A DNA stretch of 32,888 bases from an uncultured Paracoccaceae bacterium (GCA_905181985.1 CAJIZW010000048.1:1-32888), one strand, 5' to 3'. Positions 1 through 10,439 are shown, numbered from the stretch's first letter. The notes: generated from the sequence alone by a model not told the origin. Numbers and translations: made by a program.

Positions 1-392
1 ATAGATGAACAAAAAGAGTGAATAGTTTGAATCTTTAATCCACCAGGTGTTTCAACTGCCTGAGCAAACAAGCGCCGAGAATTTGAAAGATACTTTGTAC
101 TTATATTACTGTCAGGCAACCCAAGTAGTAAAAGGTTTTCCCTTAACTCAGTGTCAGGCATCATTGACCAACTTCCAAGTCGTGAGAACAATCTATTTTG
201 CATTTCGTTTGCTGCGGCCTTTGTGTATGTAAGGCACAGAATTCTCTCTGGCAAAGTACCGTTTAACAAAAGTCTAGCTACTCTATCTGTTAATACTTTG
301 GTTTTCCCTGACCCAGCATTGGCTGATAGCCAAGTGGAGGTATCTGGTTTTGAAGCTAGAATTTGTTGTTGAGTTGCATCTGAGGTAGTCAT
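1..392 (-). CDS. addA: Double-strand break repair helicase AddA, N-terminal part (runs off left edge)
   Basis: Not in ORF track because partial. Reverse-strand translation from ATG at 392: MTTSDATQQQILASKPDTSTWLSANAGSGKTKVLTDRVARLLLNGTLPERILCLTYTKAAANEMQNRL...GGLKIQTIHSFC; UvrD-type Walker A (AGSGKT), motif Ia and IQTIHSFC. ATGA overlap with addB stop. Confidence 0.93.
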   Translation of the reverse strand, partial: MTTSDATQQQILASKPDTSTWLSANAGSGKTKVLTDRVARLLLNGTLPERILCLTYTKAAANEMQNRLFSRLGSWSMMPDTELRENLLLLGLPDSNISTKYLSNSRRLFAQAVETPGGLKIQTIHSFCSS

Positions 393-3337
393 TCGCCAAC
401 CACCTCTGATTCAGGCTTTTGAGTATGGTCCCATTCACCAAACCTCGAAAGATGATCATACTCACCCTCCCACCTGGTTTCAAACACAGCTCGCCTTGCA
501 GAGTAGCCACGGGACCGGTCATTATAACTTGATATTAGAACACAAAAATTATCAAATACTTCAATTAAATCCTTGTTATCTAGTGCATTTTTCTGATCTT
601 TTAATCTAGATGATAAATCGATGTAATACGCTTCTTTTACCACCTTTTTATTTAACGTCTTTATACCACCTTTAACTAAAATTAACGCTAAAAGTTGTAA
701 TTGCTTGTCAAAATACTCCTGTTTTTTTTCAGACGGTATCAAACCAGTTTTATAGTCATAGATAATTAAATCCCCATTTGATTTTTGATCTACTCTGTCA
801 AAAACACCATTTAAAATGAAGTTTAAATTTTTAATTTCTATTTCCGCTTTGACCTCTGTTAGAATAGGCTTTGTATCTTTACGCCTAATACCTTCTGAGG
901 AAATGAAGGCATCCGTAAAACTATCAATTTTTTTCTGCCAACCTACCCTTGAAGATAATGAGGGTGCAAGAACTTCTAAAACCTCTCTGGAAATATCTAT
1001 CAAAAGTTTGTGGGGTTGGTCGGGCCACTGATGTAAAGTTGATTTTATAAGTTGCTCCATTATTTTATGAATTGCCTGACCCCGCAATGCTGCGTCAGAG
1101 GCAACACTTAAGGGTTTCAATGGTACTAATTTCAAAATGTGTTTCGCGTAAATCGCATACGGATCACGAATTAAACGTTCAATTTGAGTTACGGATAATT
1201 TCTTTGGTCTACTGGAAACTGGTGGCTGTGGGGATGGTCTTTTTGAAGATTTAATTTGTTCATGCGGTTTTTCAAACTCATTACTTAATTTTAACCAGAA
1301 ATTTCCACGCTCTCTCATTTCATCTAAAGGAAAGCATTGACCTTTAGGCAAGCCACTTAGTAGATTGAACAACCTATTAAGCCATCTTGACGGCACAGTT
1401 TCTGATTCAGAATTTCGTTTTGATCTTGTAAGCCAAACTTCCGAAGAAGCGATGGCCTGCTGAAAGTCATGTGCTGAAAGCCCGATAAGGCGTTCAGGTA
1501 GTGGCAAGCCAGCTTCACGGCGCATTTGGCGGTTTATCCAAGGGTCGGGAGTAGGTGTTGAGGGCCAAACTCCATCATTAAGGCCTCCCAAAATTACTAG
1601 ATCTGAGGCGTTAACGCGAGCTTCTTGAGTGCCCCAAATCATTATGTCTGGGCGGGAAATGAAGGATGTACGAACTGTAGCTTTACTTAAGACATGATAG
1701 ATTAGATTGACATACTGGTTGGGGTCCATTTCCCCACCAAAAATCGCTGCATCTTCTAACTCGTTAATTACCTCTAACAATCTTTTTCCATCCTGTGTAG
1801 CCCATGGGGTTTTTGTTTCGTTACCATTTGGACCGTTGATCAAGAGTTTGGTTGTTTCAGAGTGAATGCGAATATGTTTTTCTAGTGTTTGATTTTTAAT
1901 GTTGGTTAAATTTTCTAGACAAGCGAATACCCAAGTAATCCAGTTGGCTGTATCCTTTTCGTCATTTAATGTTTTAGCCCAACTTAAGATAGTACTTTTA
2001 TTTGGAAATTTTGCTTTTCCTCTTAATAGAGATAACTCTAAATTTCTAGTTTTTATAAGGTGCATTCTTCGTGCTTCTAAGCAGACAAGTGGGTGCTTTA
2101 GGAGTGCCATAAAACTCTCAGATGTTATTTTCTTGCCTATTAACTTTGAGGATTTTAGAAAAAGTCTACCGGACACACTTAATGAAAGGGGTGTTCCAGC
2201 GGCATCATCTACTTCAATACGCCACTGTTTTAATGTTGCGGATATTCTCCTTGCTAAAAGCCTATTTGGGGTGATTACAGTGCATGACTTTTTATTTTCT
2301 AATGCCTCTCTAATTTTAAGAGAAATAGAAAGGGCTTCAAGCCTCTCTGATGGAGCCTCAAGAATTGTTATACCCTGAGTTGCAGCAGATATATTTTTTA
2401 GTTTTGGAGCTTCCCTTATCCAGCTATCAGTTACCGGTGCTGGTTGCAGAGCTAAAGAAATAAGCTTATTTCGTGGTTCATTGTATGGACTTATTTGCGT
2501 CCATTTATCAACTTCTGAAAACTTAATACCTAACTCTGATAGAAGTGATTTTAAACGGTATTGGGGGTGATCTTCAATTGATGAATTCGAAGACTTGGAA
2601 TCTCCAAGAGTATTCCAGACAAGTTCTGACATGTCAAAGTCGACACCTGGAAGAATCACTGCACCGCAAGGGAGTTTTGTTACAAGTTTAATAAATTTTT
2701 GAGTTGTTCCTCGTGAACCTGTGGAGCCGGCTATTATAATTGGATTTAGGGGTGGCTCTTTAATCCATTTTTCTTCTAAAAGGTCTATTATGAGCCTCTG
2801 ACGCCGCTCTTCAGTAACAATACTATTAAGGTCAAAATATTGATTAATTAGTTTGAAAAATTTTTTATTTCTGGCCCAGTATTGAGAGTAATTCTGTACG
2901 TCTAAATCCACTAGGGTGTCTGGTGATAAACCTTCCTCATGTAGCTGCTGGATTAAGTTTGCTAAACTATCGGCTAACTCAAAGCAAGAGTTAGGTGATC
3001 CCATATCAGGTTCTAATTCAATAAATTTTGATATTAATTGTGCTAACTCAAGTCGTATACCTAATGGATTTCTTGAAGGTTTTATTTTTGAAAACCTTGG
3101 ATCATTTGATAGGTCATTTAGGGTTAATAAGCGAGGTAAAATAGTGGCATCAGAATTTGTTAATTCGTCTTTTACTTTTTGGCGCATCCGGTTTGAGTTA
3201 ACATAAATTTCAATTTCTGCCATTGCTTCAGGAGAACTACCTTTTAACCGCTGGCTTAGTCCACAAACAAATTCTTTGGGGAAGTCTACCCCTGGAGGAA
3301 GCCCAAAAAAAAGAGATTTTTCAGATTTTTCAAACAT
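389..3337 (-). CDS. addB: Double-strand break repair protein AddB (alphaproteobacterial type) with C-terminal PD-(D/E)XK nuclease
   Basis: 982 aa ORF; LSVTQIERLIRDPYAIYAKHIL...LRGQAIHKIMEQL...GVFDRVD...LIIYDYKTG nuclease signature; adjacent to addA. Confidence 0.93.
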   Translation of the reverse strand: MFEKSEKSLFFGLPPGVDFPKEFVCGLSQRLKGSSPEAMAEIEIYVNSNRMRQKVKDELTNSDATILPRLLTLNDLSNDPRFSKIKPSRNPLGIRLELAQLISKFIELEPDMGSPNSCFELADSLANLIQQLHEEGLSPDTLVDLDVQNYSQYWARNKKFFKLINQYFDLNSIVTEERRQRLIIDLLEEKWIKEPPLNPIIIAGSTGSRGTTQKFIKLVTKLPCGAVILPGVDFDMSELVWNTLGDSKSSNSSIEDHPQYRLKSLLSELGIKFSEVDKWTQISPYNEPRNKLISLALQPAPVTDSWIREAPKLKNISAATQGITILEAPSERLEALSISLKIREALENKKSCTVITPNRLLARRISATLKQWRIEVDDAAGTPLSLSVSGRLFLKSSKLIGKKITSESFMALLKHPLVCLEARRMHLIKTRNLELSLLRGKAKFPNKSTILSWAKTLNDEKDTANWITWVFACLENLTNIKNQTLEKHIRIHSETTKLLINGPNGNETKTPWATQDGKRLLEVINELEDAAIFGGEMDPNQYVNLIYHVLSKATVRTSFISRPDIMIWGTQEARVNASDLVILGGLNDGVWPSTPTPDPWINRQMRREAGLPLPERLIGLSAHDFQQAIASSEVWLTRSKRNSESETVPSRWLNRLFNLLSGLPKGQCFPLDEMRERGNFWLKLSNEFEKPHEQIKSSKRPSPQPPVSSRPKKLSVTQIERLIRDPYAIYAKHILKLVPLKPLSVASDAALRGQAIHKIMEQLIKSTLHQWPDQPHKLLIDISREVLEVLAPSLSSRVGWQKKIDSFTDAFISSEGIRRKDTKPILTEVKAEIEIKNLNFILNGVFDRVDQKSNGDLIIYDYKTGLIPSEKKQEYFDKQLQLLALILVKGGIKTLNKKVVKEAYYIDLSSRLKDQKNALDNKDLIEVFDNFCVLISSYNDRSRGYSARRAVFETRWEGEYDHLSRFGEWDHTQKPESEVVGE

Positions 3338-3354
3338 TTTAGTTCACATATCCA

Positions 3355-4044
3355 CTAAGGTACTTTTAACAGTTTTTCAGCCTTTTTTATGCCAACAGGC
3401 GTTCCAACATCGATCCAACTTCCTGAGTACTCTAGACCATATATCGTTTTCTCTGAAATCATCTTGTCCCACATGATATTAAGAGAAAAGTTTGTGAGGT
3501 TCATTTTTGAAAAACGGTTGGTTTTAATAATTTGCGCTCCGGTATAAATCGAACCTGAGTTAGTTCGCTTGAGTAAGTTATTTTGATCTATAGAAAAATC
3601 ACCTTTTTTGGGGTGGTCAAGATTTTTTTCTTGTGGAGCAAGTAAGAGCAAAGCCTCCATATATGTGGGGTCCCAAGCTTTTTCTAAAATATCTAATGGG
3701 TTATTACCTTTATAAATAGAGTCAGAATTTAGAGTAAAGATAGCGTCACTTTTTATCAATGGAAGAGCATTTTTAAGCCCTCCACCTGTTTCATAAATAT
3801 TAGGTTCTTCAACTATAACTGTAACATTTGAGTATTTTCTTAAATGCTTTCTTATTAATTCATGTTTATAATGTGTGTTTACGATAGCTGTCATATTAGG
3901 TTTTTGTAGTAATGATAAAGTATGATCAATTAGGGTTTTACTCCCTACTTTTATCAGTGGTTTAGGAATGGAAACAGTTAGTTTTTTCATTCGAGTACCA
4001 AAACCCGCCGCGAATATCATTACCTCTGTTAATTCAGGATACAT
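3355..4044 (-). CDS. murU: Nucleotidyltransferase, N-acetylmuramate-1-phosphate uridylyltransferase-like
   Basis: 229 aa; MIFAAGFGTRMKKLTVSIPKPLIKVGSKTLIDHTL sugar-nucleotidyltransferase motif; adjacent to an AmgK-like kinase. Confidence 0.82.
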   Translation of the reverse strand: MYPELTEVMIFAAGFGTRMKKLTVSIPKPLIKVGSKTLIDHTLSLLQKPNMTAIVNTHYKHELIRKHLRKYSNVTVIVEEPNIYETGGGLKNALPLIKSDAIFTLNSDSIYKGNNPLDILEKAWDPTYMEALLLLAPQEKNLDHPKKGDFSIDQNNLLKRTNSGSIYTGAQIIKTNRFSKMNLTNFSLNIMWDKMISEKTIYGLEYSGSWIDVGTPVGIKKAEKLLKVP

Positions 4045-5053
4045 GAGATTTTTTTATTCTTTGGATTATATCAGTATTTGGTTCTGGAAAAGAATCTCTA
4101 ATTAGTGAGCTAAGGTCTCCTAGGGCGGGATGCCGTAGATCTTCAATTAGTTTTCTCCAAACGTCTGGAATAAATGTTAGATAGTGCATCTTATCGTCTC
4201 TTACTGATAGTCGAGTAAAGACACCTAGTATACGTAAATTGCGTTGTGCGCTACAGACAGAGAAACCATACTCAAAGGCTTCAGTGTTTAGGTTAGTATT
4301 CAAAAGGTAATGGTCTAAGCACTTACGCTTGATTTCTGGGCTGACATCTCGTCGAATATCGTTAAGTAATGATGCAAGATCATAAGCGGGATGCCCCAGC
4401 ATTGTGTCTTGGAAATCTAATATCCCAACACGCTGACTATCCTGTTTGTAATTTAACCAAATTAAATTTTCTGCATGGAAATCTCGGTGAACCATGATGT
4501 GTGGGGTATCCATTACGTCAATTAAAGAGGCATTCAACAATTTATAAAATTCAGTTTTTAAACTACAGTTGGGTGGCTCCGCTAAACCGTACTCCAAATA
4601 CCAGTCTAAAGCTAAAAGCGATTTATTGGCCATGTCTGTACTATTATAAACACCAAGGCCTTTTGACGGAGTAGCATGATATAAATGGATTAAATTGTCA
4701 GTTGCATTTATATAAAACTCTAACTCATTAGAAGGGTTCTCAATTAACATTTTGGAAAATAAATCTTTCCCAAAATCTTCTAAGATTAAAAAACCGTTCG
4801 GGATATCGCTGTAATAGATTTTTGGTACACTTAACCCAATTTTTTGAAAGTACTCACAAATTTTTATAAATGGTTTTACATCTTCTCCATCCTCTGATGG
4901 AGCATCCATTAGAATTGAAGTGCCGTTTGTACAACATGTTAACCGCTCATAGCGTCTACTTGAGGCATCTCCTGCTATTGGAGTGCGTTTAGCATTTTCC
5001 CATGGTGATCGAGAAAGAAAAATATTTGTAAGGTTCTCACGATTAGGGTTCAT
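4034..5053 (-). CDS. amgK: Aminoglycoside phosphotransferase-family sugar kinase (AmgK-like, N-acetylmuramate/GlcNAc anomeric kinase)
   Basis: 339 aa; GDASSRRYERL, MVHRDFHAENLIWL...VGILDFQDTMLGHPAYDLASLLNDIRRDV kinase motifs; overlaps the murU-like ORF by 11 nt. Confidence 0.82.
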   Translation of the reverse strand: MNPNRENLTNIFLSRSPWENAKRTPIAGDASSRRYERLTCCTNGTSILMDAPSEDGEDVKPFIKICEYFQKIGLSVPKIYYSDIPNGFLILEDFGKDLFSKMLIENPSNELEFYINATDNLIHLYHATPSKGLGVYNSTDMANKSLLALDWYLEYGLAEPPNCSLKTEFYKLLNASLIDVMDTPHIMVHRDFHAENLIWLNYKQDSQRVGILDFQDTMLGHPAYDLASLLNDIRRDVSPEIKRKCLDHYLLNTNLNTEAFEYGFSVCSAQRNLRILGVFTRLSVRDDKMHYLTFIPDVWRKLIEDLRHPALGDLSSLIRDSFPEPNTDIIQRIKKSHVS

Positions 5054-5552
5054 TTTTAAAATTCTTACTTATTAATTTTAAACCATTCATTATTTTTTTA
5101 TCCTTACACATTATATTACAAATTCGAGAGGTATCTGAATGATACTTAAAATTAATATGAATTGCATTTACTGGGAGATAGTTTTTTAATTTTTCTGGCC
5201 ACTCAACAATACAAATTTCATTTCCGAAAGCCTCTGAAAGGCCCAGTTCGGTTAAGTCGTCTGTTGAAAGTAATCGGTAAAGGTCAGCATGCCAAATTTC
5301 TGAACTTGGGGTTTGATAGGTCTGTACTAATGTGTACGTAGGTGACGGTACGTCTTCAATAATCCCATGTTTTGATAAAAGTTGTTGTATATATTTTCGT
5401 GCAAAGAAAGTTTTACCTGCTCCAATCTCTCCATAGAGCAAAATTGTTGTACTGGTTGAGCTGCTATCAGCTATTTGTCTTGCAAGAAGGCTTGTTTTAT
5501 CTTCTGAAGGAAGCAGGATCGATGTCCCGAGTTGTAAATTGGATTCATTCAT
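5043..5552 (-). CDS. tsaE: tRNA threonylcarbamoyladenosine biosynthesis ATPase TsaE
   Basis: 169 aa; Walker A LLYGEIGAGKTFFARKYIQ, SPTYTLVQTYQ, WHADLYRL, ELGLSEAF, IVEWPEKL. Confidence 0.93.
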   Translation of the reverse strand: MNESNLQLGTSILLPSEDKTSLLARQIADSSSTSTTILLYGEIGAGKTFFARKYIQQLLSKHGIIEDVPSPTYTLVQTYQTPSSEIWHADLYRLLSTDDLTELGLSEAFGNEICIVEWPEKLKNYLPVNAIHINFKYHSDTSRICNIMCKDKKIMNGLKLISKNFKNEP

Positions 5553-5609
5553 GGAGTTATTTCTTTAGAAAGTTTCTATAAATTACTAGATTAATTTTTT
5601 CAACAGAAC

Positions 5610-7007
5610 TTAAGTTTCAAATTGTTGGTTTTCTCCCAATGCAATCATCCTATTTTGGTTTGTCTCTTCGATAATATTGCGGACCCAAGTTACTTCTGCT
5701 ACGGCGCCTCTTAATTGAGCTTTATGTTTCTTTTCATATTTTAGATCAGAGCCATTAGAGAAAGAAATTTGTGCTCCTGATCGCTCTAGTAGTGTTTTTG
5801 CAATAAATAGACCTAAACCCATGCCTTCATATTCAGAGTGTGAATCTTTAGAGGTAAAAGTATCTCGCCGCCGAATGAAGGGATCACCAATTCTTCCAAA
5901 TATGTCGGCGGGATATCCATCCCCATCATCACAGATTCGTACACTAATTGTATGTTCATTCCAAGTAGTATCAATCCATATTTCAGCTTTAGCAAAATCA
6001 ACTGCATTTTGAATTAAATTTCTTACCCCATGAATTATTTCTGGTTTTCTATGAATATAGGGAATATTTTCATTTTTGTTTTTTTGAGATGTGTGAGATA
6101 AATTAATTACCTTATTACGTTTCGAGTGAGGTTCAGCAGCTTCTTCAATCAGATTTGTAATAGGAACTATTTTTACTTGCAGATCATCTTTCCCATTTCT
6201 TCCCATAGAGTCTAAGATCACTTTACATCTTTGCACTTGCTCACGAATTAATACTGCGTCCTCCCTTAACTCCTTATTATTTTTTAAGTCTTCTATTAAT
6301 TCAGTACTAGCAAGATTTATTGTTGCTAGTGGTGTTCCTAATTCATGTGCTGCAGCAGCAACGACACCACCCAAATCAGTAAGTTTTTGCTCTCTACTTA
6401 GAGCCATTTGAGTTGCGAGGAGTGCTTGGCTCATTAAGTGTGTTTCTGAAGTTACTCGCCTGGCATAAAAAGCTAAAAACACTATACCAATCATTAATGC
6501 TATCCAAAAGCCGGCAATAAATAAAAATGGAAGTTTTATAACTATACCTGATTGCATAATTAATGGCACATGATCAAAAGCAAGTATGCTTACTAAAACG
6601 ATTGCTAAGCCACTTATGAAAAAAGTTGAAAACGGTCGTAAGGTCATTGCAGAAACTGTAACAGGGGCTAAAATAAGAATTGAAAACGGGTTGTTGAGCC
6701 CACCAGTTAAGTAAAGTAAGACAGCTAATTGAATAAGATCAAAGAGTAGCATTACTAAAAAATCGCGTTCTGGTAATCGACGGTTTTCTGGGAAGATAAA
6801 TGTGGCTACTAAATTTATTAAAACTGAGGCTACAATGGCTAATATACAAAGTGTAAGATCTATCTGGAGCCCTATAATGAACTTTGAAATGAGAATAGCG
6901 GTAACTTGCCCAATTACGGCAAGCCACCGTAGTATGATTAAGGTGCGAAGTCGTACAAGGCCACTCCTAGCACTCTGTGCATAAATGCTTGCATAATTCA
7001 TACTCAT
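5610..7007 (-). CDS. regB: Redox-sensing membrane histidine kinase RegB/PrrB
   Basis: 465 aa; multi-TM N-terminus, quinone-motif GGLNNPF, H-box AAAAHELGTPLATINLAS, conserved Cys in EQVQRCKVILDSMG, HATPase GMGLGLFIAKTLLERSGA; divergent from SCO1 and near regA. Confidence 0.93.
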   Translation of the reverse strand: MSMNYASIYAQSARSGLVRLRTLIILRWLAVIGQVTAILISKFIIGLQIDLTLCILAIVASVLINLVATFIFPENRRLPERDFLVMLLFDLIQLAVLLYLTGGLNNPFSILILAPVTVSAMTLRPFSTFFISGLAIVLVSILAFDHVPLIMQSGIVIKLPFLFIAGFWIALMIGIVFLAFYARRVTSETHLMSQALLATQMALSREQKLTDLGGVVAAAAHELGTPLATINLASTELIEDLKNNKELREDAVLIREQVQRCKVILDSMGRNGKDDLQVKIVPITNLIEEAAEPHSKRNKVINLSHTSQKNKNENIPYIHRKPEIIHGVRNLIQNAVDFAKAEIWIDTTWNEHTISVRICDDGDGYPADIFGRIGDPFIRRRDTFTSKDSHSEYEGMGLGLFIAKTLLERSGAQISFSNGSDLKYEKKHKAQLRGAVAEVTWVRNIIEETNQNRMIALGENQQFET

Positions 7008-7099
7008 TTAGTTGGAATATTTCTAAAAATCATAATAAGAGAATGATACTCGTAGAAAGGTTGCCGATCAACTAATTGTATCTAAATTGGAGACTAAAA

Positions 7100-7717
7100 A
7101 TGAAAAAGAATTACCTTATGCTGTCTGCGGGTTTGATCATATCGGTGATATTAGTTCTTAATGGAGTGATTTTTTATAAAAAATATAACAACGAAGCCTC
7201 TTTATGTTCGCCAGGAAATATTTCAGGTAAAGCAAGTATTGGAGGAAATTTTAATTTAGTAGATGAAAATGAGAAGTCGGTTAGTAACATAGACGTGATA
7301 GATGTACCTGCCCTGGTATATTTTGGTTATACCTTTTGCCCCGATATATGCCCTATAGATGCTATGAGAAATGCAGAGGCCACAGAGCTTTTATTTGCGC
7401 AAGGTGTAAAGATAAAACCGATATTTATTACAATAGACCCAGAGAGAGATACTCCGGAAGTGCTTAAAGACTTCACAGAGTTAATGCATCCGGAGATGCT
7501 TGGACTAACGGGGAGCTTAAAACAAATAAAAGCTGCTTCGATAGCATATAGGACTTATTATCAGAAGCAGGTTTCTGAAGATGAGTTTTATTTTATGGAC
7601 CATTCTACGCTCACTTATTTCTTAACTCCAGAAAAAGGTTTTGTTGATTTTTTTAGGAGGGAGGATTCCCCTAAAAAAATAGCAGAAACAATTACATGTC
7701 ATTTGACAAAAACCTAA
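7100..7717 (+). CDS. senC: SCO1/SenC/PrrC-family copper chaperone / thioredoxin-like protein
   Basis: Track ORF starts at TTG 7076; ATG at 7100 with GGAGA upstream is preferred. N-terminal TM, VYFGYTFCPDICPIDAMRN (CxxxC), FITIDPERDTPEVL, YFMDHSTLTYFLTPEKGFVDFF. Confidence 0.92.
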   Translation: MKKNYLMLSAGLIISVILVLNGVIFYKKYNNEASLCSPGNISGKASIGGNFNLVDENEKSVSNIDVIDVPALVYFGYTFCPDICPIDAMRNAEATELLFAQGVKIKPIFITIDPERDTPEVLKDFTELMHPEMLGLTGSLKQIKAASIAYRTYYQKQVSEDEFYFMDHSTLTYFLTPEKGFVDFFRREDSPKKIAETITCHLTKT

Positions 7718-7797
7718 TTACCACAGCATTTAAGTTACGATAGAACTATTAAGTTATTTTCCTTGAAACAATGTAGAGGTTGTGGGAGTAAATAGTT

Positions 7798-8352
7798 ATG
7801 GTTGAACGACTTTTAAACGAAATTGGCAAAGATAACTCGTTATTAATAGTTGATGATGATGAGCCATTTTTAAGAAGATTATCTAGGGCGATGGAGAAGC
7901 GTGGATTTTCTCCAGAAACAGCGGATAGTATTGCTGCAGGTAAAGCAATAGCAACAGCGCGTCCTCCTGCGTACGCTGTAGTTGATCTTCGTTTGACTGA
8001 TGGAAATGGTTTGGATGTAGTAGAGATTTTAAGAGATAAACGTCCAGATTGTAAGGTAGTTATATTAACAGGTTATGGAGCTATAGCTACTGCAGTTGCA
8101 GCTGTAAAAATTGGTGCAACGGATTATTTATCAAAACCGGCCGACGCTAATGATGTAACTAATGCGTTACTAGCAGTCGCTGACGGTTTACCACCACCAC
8201 CAGAAAACCCAATGTCTGCTGATCGCGTAAGGTGGGAGCATATTCAACGTGTTTATGAACTTTGCGATAGAAACGTTAGTGAAACCGCTCGTCGTTTAAA
8301 TATGCATCGTAGAACTCTTCAGAGAATTTTAGCTAAAAGATCTCCTAGATAA
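7798..8352 (+). CDS. regA: Redox response regulator RegA/PrrA/ActR
   Basis: 184 aa; receiver LLIVDDDEPFLRRL...VVDLRLTDGNGLDV...KVVILTGYGAIATAV...DYLSKPADANDV; C-terminal Fis-type HTH VSETARRLNMHRRTLQRILAKRSPR. Confidence 0.95.
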   Translation: MVERLLNEIGKDNSLLIVDDDEPFLRRLSRAMEKRGFSPETADSIAAGKAIATARPPAYAVVDLRLTDGNGLDVVEILRDKRPDCKVVILTGYGAIATAVAAVKIGATDYLSKPADANDVTNALLAVADGLPPPPENPMSADRVRWEHIQRVYELCDRNVSETARRLNMHRRTLQRILAKRSPR

Positions 8353-8941
8353 TTATCAAATGTAATAGTTCTTCAAACTTTTCAATAAATTTAGACTTAA
8401 CGACCATAGGTTGTCTCAAAACTAATTCTTGATAATTAAAGAACTCATCAGGTGGAACTCCAAAAAATTTGTTTGCTTCATCTATACTAAACCCTGCGAT
8501 TAGTGTGGCTTCCAGCCAGGCAGATATTTTATCTGCTTTTTTTATCTGAAATTTAATATTTGAAGGGACCTTTGCTGGCAAACCAAACCTGATGTGTATA
8601 GCTTCGATAAGCTTATCTTCTAGTTGTGAATAATTTGGACCAATAGCGGCTTTCACAGGTGAAATCATATCTCCAATTACGTACTCAGGGGCATCGTGAA
8701 GCAGTGCTGCGAGCTTCCAATTGTTTGACACTTTTGGGTTAAGTTTAAAAAATATTTTTTCGACGAGTAAGGAGTGTTCTGCAACAGAGTATGGAAAATT
8801 TCCTTCTGTTTGACCATTCCACCGTGCGACAAAGGAAAGACCATGAGCAATATCTTCAATTTCAATATCCATGGGGGACGGGTCAAGAAGATCCAATCTT
8901 CTACCTGAAAGCATTCGTTGCCATGCGCGAGGTGTTTTCAT
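8345..8941 (-). CDS. HD-domain phosphohydrolase (YfbR-like)
   Basis: Start trimmed to internal ATG at 8941 (MKTPRAWQRMLSGRRLDLLDPSP); HD motifs YSVAEHSLLVEK, AALLHDAPEYVIGDMISPVK. Overlaps the 3' end of regA by 8 nt (convergent). Confidence 0.85.
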   Translation of the reverse strand: MKTPRAWQRMLSGRRLDLLDPSPMDIEIEDIAHGLSFVARWNGQTEGNFPYSVAEHSLLVEKIFFKLNPKVSNNWKLAALLHDAPEYVIGDMISPVKAAIGPNYSQLEDKLIEAIHIRFGLPAKVPSNIKFQIKKADKISAWLEATLIAGFSIDEANKFFGVPPDEFFNYQELVLRQPMVVKSKFIEKFEELLHLIII

Positions 8942-9044
8942 AAAGCTTCCTAGTAAAGAATAATAAGTTGTTTTTTGATAATCATGATTGCAGATTCCTT
9001 TAGCAAATGTTAATCGGTTTTTCAAACCTAAAGAGGATAAAGCA

Positions 9045-10439
9045 ATGAAGCATGATTATATCGTAAAAGACATCTCACTGGCAAGTTTTGGGAGAAAAGA
9101 ATTAGTAATTGCTGAAACAGAAATGCCAGGCTTAATGGCACTGCGTGAAGAATATAAAGATTTAAAACCTCTTAAAGGAGCACGGATAGCAGGGTCGCTT
9201 CATATGACTATTCAAACGGCAGTTTTAATAGAAACACTTATAGAACTTGGTGCAGAAGTTAGGTGGGCGTCTTGCAATGTTTTTTCTACGCAAGATCACG
9301 CCGCAGCGGCAATAGCAGCGGGAGGGACACCAGTGTTTGCCATAAAAGGAGAAACACTGCCAGAATACTGGGATTATGCTGACAAAATATTTGATTTTGA
9401 TGAAGGAACTTGTAACTTGATTTTAGATGATGGTGGAGACGCTACATTGTATATCCTGCTTGGGGCTAGGGTTGAAGCAGGTGAAGAAGAGTTAATTTCC
9501 ATACCAAAATCAGAAGAAGAGGAAGCTCTTTTTGCTCAAATTAGGTCACGAATTTCAAAGAATCCAGGTTGGTTTGCGAAGCAACGCGATGCAATTAAAG
9601 GTGTTTCAGAAGAAACTACAACAGGTGTTCATAGATTATATGAACTAGTCAAAGAGGGCTTACTGCCTTTTCCAGCAATCAACGTTAATGATTCAGTCAC
9701 AAAATCCAAATTTGACAATAAATATGGTTGTAAAGAGAGTTTAGTAGATGGAATTAGGCGGGCGACAGACACTATGATGGCAGGAAAAGTTGCTGTTGTG
9801 TGTGGGTATGGGGATGTTGGTAAAGGTTCTGCCGCGTCACTTAGTGGTGCAGGTGCGAGGGTTAAAGTTACAGAAGTTGATCCAATATGTGCACTCCAGG
9901 CTGCAATGGATGGCTTTGAGGTGGTACTATTAGAAGAAGAGATTGCAAAGGCAGATATCTTTATTACAACCACTGGTAATAAAGATGTAATTAGAATTGA
10001 ACATCTACGTGGTATGAAAGATATGGCTATTGTTGGAAATATTGGCCATTTCGATAATGAAATCCAAGTTGCAGCCTTAAAAAACCATAAATGGACAAAT
10101 ATAAAAGACCAAGTAGATATGATAGAAATGCCTTCAGGCTCCAGAATTATTTTACTTTCTGAAGGACGGTTACTTAATCTTGGTAATGCCACTGGACATC
10201 CATCATTCGTAATGTCTGCATCGTTCACAAATCAAGTTTTGGCTCAAATTGAGCTTTGGACTCAAGGATCTAAATATAAAAATGAAGTATATATTTTGCC
10301 TAAGAAATTAGATGAAAAAGTAGCTCGCCTTCATTTGGACAAAATTGGAGTTAAGCTTACAAAGCTTCAAGATGATCAAGCTGACTATATTGGTGTAGGA
10401 AAAGATGGACCATTTAAAGCAGAGCATTATCGCTACTAA
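9045..10439 (+). CDS. ahcY: Adenosylhomocysteinase
   Basis: Start trimmed to ATG 9045 with AGAGGA upstream; [73 protein letters not shown]-terminal [21 protein letters not shown]. Confidence 0.98.
   Translation: MKHDYIVKDISLASFGRKELVIAETEMPGLMALREEYKDLKPLKGARIAGSLHMTIQTAVLIETLIELGAEVRWASCNVFSTQDHAAAAIAAGGTPVFAIKGETLPEYWDYADKIFDFDEGTCNLILDDGGDATLYILLGARVEAGEEELISIPKSEEEEALFAQIRSRISKNPGWFAKQRDAIKGVSEETTTGVHRLYELVKEGLLPFPAINVNDSVTKSKFDNKYGCKESLVDGIRRATDTMMAGKVAVVCGYGDVGKGSAASLSGAGARVKVTEVDPICALQAAMDGFEVVLLEEEIAKADIFITTTGNKDVIRIEHLRGMKDMAIVGNIGHFDNEIQVAALKNHKWTNIKDQVDMIEMPSGSRIILLSEGRLLNLGNATGHPSFVMSASFTNQVLAQIELWTQGSKYKNEVYILPKKLDEKVARLHLDKIGVKLTKLQDDQADYIGVGKDGPFKAEHYRY

Noticed and set aside
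47-372. Two short + strand ORFs (61 and 73 aa) at the left edge
   Set aside because: Antisense to the partial addA coding sequence, which has clear helicase motifs.
1899-2378. 159-aa + strand ORF antisense to addB
   Set aside because: Fully inside a well-supported addB on the other strand; no recognisable motif or SD.
8942-9044. Possible SAH riboswitch upstream of ahcY
   Set aside because: I looked for the GC-rich SAH aptamer-type core and saw none; the region is AT-rich with only a normal SD.
9629-10228. 199-aa - strand ORF antisense to ahcY
   Set aside because: Low-complexity translation (Ser/Ile/Pro rich) opposite a highly conserved gene; shadow ORF.
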